NCBI GenBank assembly: GCA_020851395.1
Contig: JADZCW010000046.1
Coordinates: 1-28,702 of the forward strand
Source: Phycisphaeraceae bacterium
GTDB taxonomy: Bacteria; Planctomycetota; Phycisphaerae; Phycisphaerales; Phycisphaeraceae
Direction of reading: 5' to 3'
Length of the DNA: 28,702 bases
Both the position numbers and the translations under genes were made by a program. This document shows positions 23,608 through 28,702 of the stretch, one piece after another. Under the pieces are notes generated by a model. That model was given only the letters and a program-made list of their open reading frames with translations. It searched no databases and had not been told where the DNA came from. Every line of letters begins with the position of its first letter. Position 1 is the stretch's first letter.

Positions 23608-24813
23608 ATGGCGGTGCACATGGGGCTCGCATGGCGCCAATTGACTCGTTGGCCACGTTTTGCTGCCGTGCTTGTGGCCACTGGCTGGCTTCCCAACCAA
23701 AGTCTTGCCGAGGTCATCTACCAGCAGCGCTCGCCGGTCGCCATCGGCTGCGTCGTTGACATCGACCCCACGCCCTGGCCAAAGGAGCCCGGCGAGGCCG
23801 TCGAGAGCACGCCGCTCATCGGCCACATGGACGGTGTCGAACGCATGGCCGTCTTGGAATACGACATCTCCGACCTTGTGCCCGGCGTGGTCGACAACGT
23901 CCGCCTTACAGGCCGAGTCGGTCCTGGCAGCACTGTCGACACCGGGGTTCGCGAGTTTCAGATGTACCTGGCCGGCGACGACGGCGCCGTCACCGTCGAG
24001 GACAACATCCGCTGGAGTTGGGCTGGTCTCGGTCGTGTTTGGCAACACACCTCCGGAACCACGACGGACTTCGATATCCGCGCCACCGCTGCGTTTCGCA
24101 CCGTCATGTCCTACGGCCCCTCCTTCCTCCGCCAGACCATCGAGGCAAACGCCGACCCGCAGGGTTGGGACGAAGTCGTCAGCGATGCGAACTCTTCCCC
24201 CAAGCTCGAGCTTGAGGTGCGCCCAACCACGTCGTCAACGGTCGTCTTCTACGCTCCTCCTCACGCCACCGGCGCAGCCACCGCCCAGAGAACCGGATCC
24301 TATACCGTTGACGCCTCCGCCTTGAAAGCAGACGTGACAGATACGAGCACCGAGAACAAGCGGGCGATGATTGAATATGACTTAAGCTCTATTCCTGCGG
24401 GTGCCCGCGTGCTGTGGGCCAAGATCGACGTCAATGTGCGAGGTTTTCAGTATGGCGTCGATCGTTGGCCGAATCTTCGACTCGCCGGCTATGAGGGCGA
24501 CGGTTCGATCACCGCCGCCGATGCCACCACTGCCGCAACCTTTATCGGGGCCTCCGATTCCATCAGTTATCTTGACGCATACTCGTGGGACTTGGACACG
24601 GCCTACGTCGAGTCGATCCTCGGGTCGTTTGGCTACCTGGGCGTGCGCATGGAGCCGGGCGATCATCCGGAGATGCACGTTACCATCCAGTTCGATGCCG
24701 CGTGGGCCAATGGCAGCGCGGTGCCGCACCTGGCAATCGCCTACGAAATCCCCGAACCTGACATGCTGCCGCTGCTGCTCCTGGCCGGAGCGGGCCTGAT
24801 CCGCCGCCGCTAA
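23608..24813 (+). CDS. Secreted PEP-CTERM protein with duplicated beta domain
   Basis: An exported protein with an N-terminal signal peptide (Arg-rich MGLAWRQLTRWPR, hydrophobic FAAVLVATGWLP, cut near SLA/EV) and a C-terminal PEP-CTERM tail: Pro-Glu-Pro, a hydrophobic run LLLLAGAGLI, then Arg-Arg-Arg. Such tails are recognised by exosortases, none of which is in the window. Two homologous halves are suggested by MAVLEYDISDLVPG (~80) and AMIEYDLSSIPAG (~253), about 175 residues apart, each followed by beta-rich sequence of the DNRLRE/carbohydrate-binding kind. The frame is open from TTG 23524; ATG 23608 or 23620 gives a proper signal peptide. Ligand unknown. GC content is slightly lower than in its neighbours. 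Confidence 0.8.
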   Translation: MAVHMGLAWRQLTRWPRFAAVLVATGWLPNQSLAEVIYQQRSPVAIGCVVDIDPTPWPKEPGEAVESTPLIGHMDGVERMAVLEYDISDLVPGVVDNVRLTGRVGPGSTVDTGVREFQMYLAGDDGAVTVEDNIRWSWAGLGRVWQHTSGTTTDFDIRATAAFRTVMSYGPSFLRQTIEANADPQGWDEVVSDANSSPKLELEVRPTTSSTVVFYAPPHATGAATAQRTGSYTVDASALKADVTDTSTENKRAMIEYDLSSIPAGARVLWAKIDVNVRGFQYGVDRWPNLRLAGYEGDGSITAADATTAATFIGASDSISYLDAYSWDLDTAYVESILGSFGYLGVRMEPGDHPEMHVTIQFDAAWANGSAVPHLAIAYEIPEPDMLPLLLLAGAGLIRRR

Positions 24814-24905
24814 GAATTCGCTGGGCCGAGTAGAACGGGGAGGAGAAAAACGCGAGGGAAATTGGGGACGCTACACATTCCCCCCCTCACTCAACCACCT
24901 CTGAC

Positions 24906-24932
24906 AAAAAAAGCACCAGGATCCCCATCCTG
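24906..24932 (-). terminator. Candidate Rho-independent terminator after coaX
   Basis: On the minus strand, CAGGAT-GGGG-ATCCTG (24917-24932) forms a 6-bp hairpin, then GTGC and a seven-T run (24906-24912). It follows the coaX stop by about 18 bases. Confidence 0.65.
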
Positions 24933-24949
24933 CTCCTCCGCAAGGAACG

Positions 24950-25738
24950 CTACTCCTCCCCCGCCCCCTCCGCCGCCCCCAGCGCCACCGCGATCCCCCG
25001 CAGCGTCAGCTCCGGCACGATCCGATCCACGAAATCGCAGTGCTCGAACAGCACCTGCGCGTCCCCTCCCGTCGCCACCACCAGAGGGAACGTCCCCGCC
25101 ACCTCCGCGTACTGTTCGACCAATTCCCGCACCATCCCGCGCAGCCCGTGGAACGTCGCCGTCAGCATCGCCTGCGTCGTGTTGTGACCGATCGCCTCTT
25201 CCGGCGGCGCGAACTTCACCTCCGGCAACAGCGCCGTCCGCTGATGCAGGCTGTCGAGCATCAGCTGCGCCCCCGGCCCGATCGCCCCGCCGTGGAACGT
25301 CCCCGCTCCGTCGACGAAGTCGATCGTGATCGCCGTCCCTGCGTCGACCACCACCACCGCCTGCCGCAGCACGTCATACGCCGCCGCCGCCGCGAGCAGC
25401 CGGTCCTGCCCCACGATTGCCTCGTGGTCCACCTGCCGCCCGATCGGGATCGGCAGGTCCTCCTCCACGCGCAGCAGCGATCCCGTCCACGCCCCCGAGA
25501 TCACCCCCGCCAGTTTCTCCGCCACCGCCGGGTTCACCGACGCCAGCACCACCGGCACCTCCGCCGCGTCCACGTCCTCCGGCAAGCGCTCAGCCATCTC
25601 CGCCACCGCCGCCGCGAACTTCCCCGGCTCGCTATTGACCACCGCCGCCGTGTGCGTGACCTGCCCCCGCAGGAACAGCCCGAACTGCGTCCGCGTGTTC
25701 CCCACGCTCACCGCCAGAAGGTTCACCTGTGCATTCAT
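24950..25738 (-). CDS. coaX: Type III pantothenate kinase
   Basis: Phosphorylates pantothenate, the first step of coenzyme A synthesis. The 262 residues have the CoaX order: a first phosphate motif usually DxGN[TS], here SVGNTRT (11-17), then GQDR (110-113), VDAGTAITIDFVDG (131-144), GGAIGPG (150-156) and ATGGDA. In the first motif the expected Asp is Ser11 (AGC codon), an unusual change at a position thought to bind Mg/ATP. The start ATG 25738 overlaps the obgE stop as ATGA (four bases), so translation is coupled. The frame reaches further upstream only inside obgE. Confidence 0.9.
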   Translation of the reverse strand: MNAQVNLLAVSVGNTRTQFGLFLRGQVTHTAAVVNSEPGKFAAAVAEMAERLPEDVDAAEVPVVLASVNPAVAEKLAGVISGAWTGSLLRVEEDLPIPIGRQVDHEAIVGQDRLLAAAAAYDVLRQAVVVVDAGTAITIDFVDGAGTFHGGAIGPGAQLMLDSLHQRTALLPEVKFAPPEEAIGHNTTQAMLTATFHGLRGMVRELVEQYAEVAGTFPLVVATGGDAQVLFEHCDFVDRIVPELTLRGIAVALGAAEGAGEE

Positions 25739-26775
25739 GACGCCGCTCCAAGGGCGGGCCCAGTCCCGACCGTGCCCTTGTCCAGTTTCTTCCAGCACGC
25801 TTCGAGCAGCTCGGTCAGCCCCAATCCCGTCGCGCTGCTGATCGCCAGCGGCCGCTTGCCCAACTGCCCCGCCACCAGTTCCACCGCCGCCTCATGGTCC
25901 TCCGCCCCCGGCCCCGCCAGATCCAATTTCGTCAGCACCACGACCTCCGGCTTGGCCGCCAGCGTCGGCGAGTACTGCTCCAGCTCCCGCCGCACCACCT
26001 GATAATTCTCCGCCGGCGTCGACCCATCGCTCGGCTCAAGCTCCAAGAGGTGCACCAGCAGCCCCGTCCGCTCCACATGTCGCAGGAACCGCATGCCTAA
26101 GCCATGCCCCTCGTGCGCCCCCTCGATCAATCCCGGGATGTCCGCCACCACGATCCGCCGATGCCCCGAAAGCTCCGCGATCCCCAGGTTCGGCTCGAGC
26201 GTCGTGAACGGATAGTCCGCGATCTTCGGCCGAGCCCGCGAGATCTTCGCCAGCAGCGACGACTTGCCCGCGTTGGGCTTGCCCACCAGCCCCACGTCCG
26301 CGATCAGCTTCAGTTCCAGCCGCAGCGGAACCTCCACCGCCGGCTCACCCGGCGTCGACTCCCGCGGCGTCTGATTCGTCGCCGACTTGAAGTGCTCGTT
26401 CCCCCACCCCCCCTTGCCCCCCGCCGCCACCTGGAACCGCTGCCCCGGCTGCGCCAGATCGACAATGAGCTCCGAGGTCAGATCGTTGTACACCAGCGTC
26501 CCCGGCGGCAGGTCAATGACCAGGTCCTCCCCGTCGTGCCCGGTCATCTGCTTGTCCCCGCCCGGCTCCCCGTCGGTCGCCGTCCAGTGATGCCGCCCCG
26601 CGAAGTCCAGCAGCGTGTCCAGCCCCGGCCGCGCGTGCAGGATCACGTCCCCCCCCTTGCCCCCGTTGCCCCCATTGGGCCCCCCGCGCGGCACATACTT
26701 CTCCCGCCGGAAGCTGACGCGCCCGTCACCCCCCTTGCCGCTGCGGACCACGATGGATGCCGAGTCGATGAACAT
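25735..26775 (-). CDS. obgE: Obg-family GTPase (CgtA/ObgE)
   Basis: A ribosome-associated GTPase acting in 50S assembly and stress. The glycine-rich OBG domain (residues 1-157, e.g. GKGGDG, PNGGNGGKGGD, GGKGGWGNEHF) precedes the G domain: GLVGKPNAGKSS (162-173), switch TTLEPNLG, DIPG (212-215), TKLD (282-285) and SSAT (313-316). The C-terminal OCT domain found in B. subtilis Obg is absent; at 346 residues this is the short form. It starts at ATG 26775 without a clear Shine-Dalgarno box, 33 bases after a terminator that separates it from rpmA. Confidence 0.96.
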   Translation of the reverse strand: MFIDSASIVVRSGKGGDGRVSFRREKYVPRGGPNGGNGGKGGDVILHARPGLDTLLDFAGRHHWTATDGEPGGDKQMTGHDGEDLVIDLPPGTLVYNDLTSELIVDLAQPGQRFQVAAGGKGGWGNEHFKSATNQTPRESTPGEPAVEVPLRLELKLIADVGLVGKPNAGKSSLLAKISRARPKIADYPFTTLEPNLGIAELSGHRRIVVADIPGLIEGAHEGHGLGMRFLRHVERTGLLVHLLELEPSDGSTPAENYQVVRRELEQYSPTLAAKPEVVVLTKLDLAGPGAEDHEAAVELVAGQLGKRPLAISSATGLGLTELLEACWKKLDKGTVGTGPALGAAS

Positions 26776-26805
26776 GGCGGACCGTTCTAGTTGAAAAGAA
26801 AGACC

Positions 26806-26832
26806 AAAGAAAAAGGGCGCTTGTCGCGCCCT
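26806..26832 (-). terminator. Rho-independent terminator between rpmA and obgE
   Basis: On the minus strand, AGGGCGC (26826-26832) pairs with GCGCCCT (26814-26820) around GACAA, then TTTTTCTTT follows. It lies 57 bases after the rpmA stop and would cut or attenuate transcription into obgE. Confidence 0.75.
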
Positions 26833-26889
26833 GGTTTTGCGAAGTAGAGCCTCGTCAGCGTCGCCCGATCCGCCCCAGGGCGGCCGACC

Positions 26890-27135
26890 TCACGCCGACT
26901 TCGACCGAACATGCACCCGTCGGCCCTGGAACTCCACCACCCCGTCGCTCATCGCAAAGAGGGTGTTGTCCCGGCCCATCCCGACCTGGAAGCCGGCCTT
27001 AAACGGCGTCCCGCATTGGCGGACGATGATGTTCCCCGCCACCACGGACTGACCGCCGTAGATCTTCACCCCACGGAACTGGGCGTTGGAATCCCGGCCG
27101 TTCTTGGTGCTGCCTTGGCCTTTCTTATGTGCCAT
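26890..27135 (-). CDS. rpmA: 50S ribosomal protein L27
   Basis: An 81-residue L27. It has the conserved MAHKKGQGSTKNGRDS N-terminus that reaches the peptidyl-transferase centre, GVKIYGGQSVVAGNIIVRQ, GTPFKAGFQVGMGRDNTLFA, and the usual basic end. There is no Firmicute-type cleavable N-terminal extension. AAGGA sits 8 bases before the ATG. L21 (rplU), its usual partner, is not directly upstream, where an epimerase gene ends instead. A promoter with a perfect TATAAT serves it. Confidence 0.97.
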   Translation of the reverse strand: MAHKKGQGSTKNGRDSNAQFRGVKIYGGQSVVAGNIIVRQCGTPFKAGFQVGMGRDNTLFAMSDGVVEFQGRRVHVRSKSA

Positions 27136-27160
27136 GATCGCAATCCTTTATCTCGCAAGG

Positions 27161-27180
27161 GCCCCATCGCGGCCTGGGGC
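27161..27180 (-). promoter_or_regulatory. Leader hairpin of rpmA
   Basis: GCCCCA (27161-27166) and TGGGGC (27175-27180) form a perfect 6-bp stem in the ~50-base leader, just upstream of the AAAGGA ribosome site. It could set translation or be incidental. Confidence 0.35.
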
Positions 27181-27189
27181 GAGCCAAGC

Positions 27190-27217
27190 ATTATATCAAC
27201 CGACCCCTACCCGGCAA
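27190..27217 (-). promoter_or_regulatory. Sigma-70-type promoter of rpmA
   Basis: On the minus strand, TTGCCG (27212-27217) is followed after 16 bases by TATAAT (27190-27195), 55 bases before the rpmA ATG. The -35 part lies in the last codons of the epimerase gene. Confidence 0.65.
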
Positions 27218-28118
27218 CCGCCGCCCCCGCCGGCCGGATCTCGTCCACCGGCCGCCAACCCGTCTCCCGTTCAATCTGGCTGATATCCACCACGCTGTCC
27301 CCCTCGAGCGCCTTGCGGTGCGGCACCCCCGCGAAGAACCGCTCCGCCATCTCCTCCGCCGTCCACCCCAGCGTGTTCTGAGGCCCGACCGGGAAGTAGA
27401 TCCGAAACCCCGTCAGCCTCGCCCGCAGGATCGCCAGGATCAGCCGCGCCGCATCCTCATATGAAAGATACGCGCACGCCTCGTCCAGCGACTCCCAAGG
27501 CCGCGGCTCACGGAAATATCCCGACCGCAGCGATTCGATCTCCCCAGGCTCAGCCATCCACGGCAGCCGCAACGCCACCCCCGACATCCCGTGCACCCGG
27601 CAGAAGTACCCCAGCGTCACCTCCCCCACCTGCTTGCTCAGTCCATACGTGTTCCCCGGGCACGCCGGCGTCTGACCGTCCAACGGCAGGTAGGGATGCG
27701 GGCTCGGCCTCCGCGGCTCCTGCCGGTACCGGCGCGTCCCGCTGAGCGTCTGAACCGAGCTGGCGAAGATCACCGTCCCCACACCCGCTTCCGCCGCCGA
27801 GTGCATCACGTTCATGTTCATCGCCGTGTTGTCATTGAACGTCCTGACCGGGGGTGCCTGGCCCGCGCTGGGAATGTTCCCCAGGTGCACCACCACCTCA
27901 CGTCCCGCCAGCAGGGACCGAACCGCCGTCAGGTCCAGCAGGTTCGCCTGCACGAAGACGTGCCCCGGCGTGCCCCGGGGCTGGTGCTGGTCGGTCCCCA
28001 CCACGTCCAGCCCCGCCTGCACCAGGTGCCTGCAGACCACGCTGCCCAGCCGACCAGCCGCGCCGGTCACCAGGACGCGCAAGGAACTCACGGAATCGTC
28101 AGTGGGCGTCGTACTCAT
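27207..28118 (-). CDS. NAD(P)-dependent sugar epimerase/dehydratase family
   Basis: A 303-residue extended short-chain dehydrogenase of the epimerase family. It has the nucleotide loop TGAAGRLG (18-25), an acidic residue after strand 2 (GTDQHQ), VVHLGN (77-81), FASSV (118-122) and the catalytic pair NTYGLSK (Tyr158, Lys162). The sugar or other substrate is unknown. ATG at 28118 has no clear Shine-Dalgarno box, and a candidate promoter sits 60 bases upstream. The frame reaches 28229 but lacks a better start. The stop lies 71 bases before the rpmA ATG, overlapping rpmA's promoter. Confidence 0.87.
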   Translation of the reverse strand: MSTTPTDDSVSSLRVLVTGAAGRLGSVVCRHLVQAGLDVVGTDQHQPRGTPGHVFVQANLLDLTAVRSLLAGREVVVHLGNIPSAGQAPPVRTFNDNTAMNMNVMHSAAEAGVGTVIFASSVQTLSGTRRYRQEPRRPSPHPYLPLDGQTPACPGNTYGLSKQVGEVTLGYFCRVHGMSGVALRLPWMAEPGEIESLRSGYFREPRPWESLDEACAYLSYEDAARLILAILRARLTGFRIYFPVGPQNTLGWTAEEMAERFFAGVPHRKALEGDSVVDISQIERETGWRPVDEIRPAGAAVAG

Positions 28119-28176
28119 GGTCGGGTTCGGCAAATAAAAGGGTGTGGGCGTGCCCGCCCGTGGGGGAATAGGGCGT

Positions 28177-28204
28177 ATTTTAGACTCCGCCCCCGGGCCG
28201 TCCA
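28177..28204 (-). promoter_or_regulatory. Candidate promoter of the epimerase gene
   Basis: On the minus strand, TGGACG (28199-28204) and TAAAAT (28177-28182) are spaced by 16 bases, about 60 bases before the ATG at 28118. Confidence 0.45.
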
Positions 28205-28270
28205 TGCCCCCACCCCGGGGGGCCCCCACGGCAGCTCGCTTTTTTTGTCACGAAATGCGACAGAATCAAC

Positions 28271-28299
28271 TTGCAGCGGACCTCGGCGACTTTTAGACT
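28271..28299 (+). promoter_or_regulatory. Candidate promoter of the TTG-started gene
   Basis: TTGCAG (28271-28276) and TAGACT (28294-28299), 17-base spacing, ~146 bases before the TTG at 28445. Both boxes are weak matches. Confidence 0.3.
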
Positions 28300-28444
28300 A
28301 ACCAGACCCCCAGGTGGCAGGTCCAAGGGCGGCCATCCTCCCGGCCAGCTTGCTTGTGCCGACGGGTATCGCGCCCGCGATGGCGGTGCCGATCGCCCAC
28401 ACCGCCACCACTCGGTTCGACCCCAGAGCGAAGGAGTCTGAGCG

Positions 28445-28702
28445 TTGCACTGTGGCCACCTAAAGCGCCTCCCGGTCGTGGTTGTCATCCTTTCCTGCCT
28501 CTGTGCCGGCCCGGTGCGCGCGGACGAGCCCATCCCCGCCGCCCCAACGCCCTCGCAGCTCCACCAGGGGCTGCAGCTCTATGAGCAGGGTCAGTACGAC
28601 GCCGCCAAGAACCTGCTCCGGCAGGTCGATCCCATGCAGCTGCCCAGCGACCAGCGCGTCCTGCTCTACCAGGCGCTGCAGGACATCGACCGTCACAGCC
28701 AC
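28445..28702 (+). CDS. Start of a secreted TPR-like protein, cut by window end
   Basis: A TTG start at 28445 has AAGGAG (28431-28436) 8 bases upstream; the codon before is a stop, so no earlier start is available. The visible 86 residues begin with a signal peptide (MHCGHLKRLP, VVVVILSCLCAGPVRA, cut near Ala/Asp). The mature part is SQLHQGLQLYEQGQYDAAKNLLRQ, which reads as a tetratricopeptide-like helix pair. No stop is reached. Function unknown; in planctomycetes such exported TPR proteins often precede secretion or surface genes, which cannot be tested here. Confidence 0.7.
   Translation, partial: MHCGHLKRLPVVVVILSCLCAGPVRADEPIPAAPTPSQLHQGLQLYEQGQYDAAKNLLRQVDPMQLPSDQRVLLYQALQDIDRHSH

Larger units (their letters stand above)
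28119..28444. other. Divergent intergenic control region
   Basis: A 326-base stretch between the epimerase (minus) and the TTG-started gene (plus). It holds one candidate promoter facing each way and a nine-base direct repeat TTTTAGACT (28178-28186 and 28291-28299). No RNA gene or further ORF was found. Confidence 0.6.

Noticed and set aside
1..28702. CRISPR array, transposase, integrase, tRNA or rRNA
   Set aside because: No regularly spaced repeats, no transposase or integrase motif, and no cloverleaf or rRNA-like sequence was found on either strand.

Overview
The window is a GC-rich chromosomal segment that most resembles a planctomycete, probably class Phycisphaerae. This placement is an inference from gene content: a C-terminal PEP-CTERM sorting tail, an outer-membrane (Kdo) sugar gene (kdsB), a flotillin-like FloA, many secreted or TPR proteins without close names, a zinc-ribbon/membrane protein, and frequent GTG/TTG starts with clear Shine-Dalgarno boxes. 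No rRNA, tRNA, CRISPR array, phage gene or transposase is visible. Most genes are housekeeping genes. The interest lies in odd domain fusions, missing active-site residues and the intergenic hairpins.

Layout, left to right. A partial HAD phosphatase, dut and ftsK run on the plus strand, with hairpin terminators after dut and after ftsK. They are followed by a GNAT-acetyltransferase/alpha-beta-hydrolase fusion (4136-5908). It converges on a minus-strand protein joining a degenerate P-loop kinase to a nucleoside-deoxyribosyltransferase-like end (6031-7125). floA (plus, GTG start) converges on a FapA/DUF342 protein that has an AT-rich leader. Further minus-strand genes are an FAD oxidoreductase, a secreted protein of unknown function, and pyrG with an N-terminal extension.

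Three plus-strand genes (membrane-anchored unknown, SAM methyltransferase, zinc-ribbon membrane protein) lie between pyrG and the kdsB/TPR pair, so they separate two genes that are neighbours in some other bacteria. dapB (TTG start) then converges on a minus-strand cluster: a short unknown ORF, a membrane protein and an MnmE-like GTPase. A secreted PEP-CTERM protein follows on the plus strand. The minus-strand rpmA, obgE and coaX come next, then an NAD-dependent epimerase, and finally the start of a secreted TPR-like protein cut by the window end.

Functional threads. dut and pyrG serve pyrimidine nucleotide metabolism, and pyrG supplies CTP to KdsB for CMP-Kdo. dapB feeds lysine and peptidoglycan synthesis, FtsK serves chromosome segregation, rpmA/obgE serve ribosome assembly, and coaX serves CoA synthesis. 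Several start codons were reassigned from the longest reading frame because of Shine-Dalgarno placement (dut, floA, fapA, the secreted gene at 12024, dapB, coaX, the epimerase). The displayed strand is C-rich throughout: plus genes favour C-ending codons and minus genes G-ending codons, which suggests the minus strand is the leading strand here.
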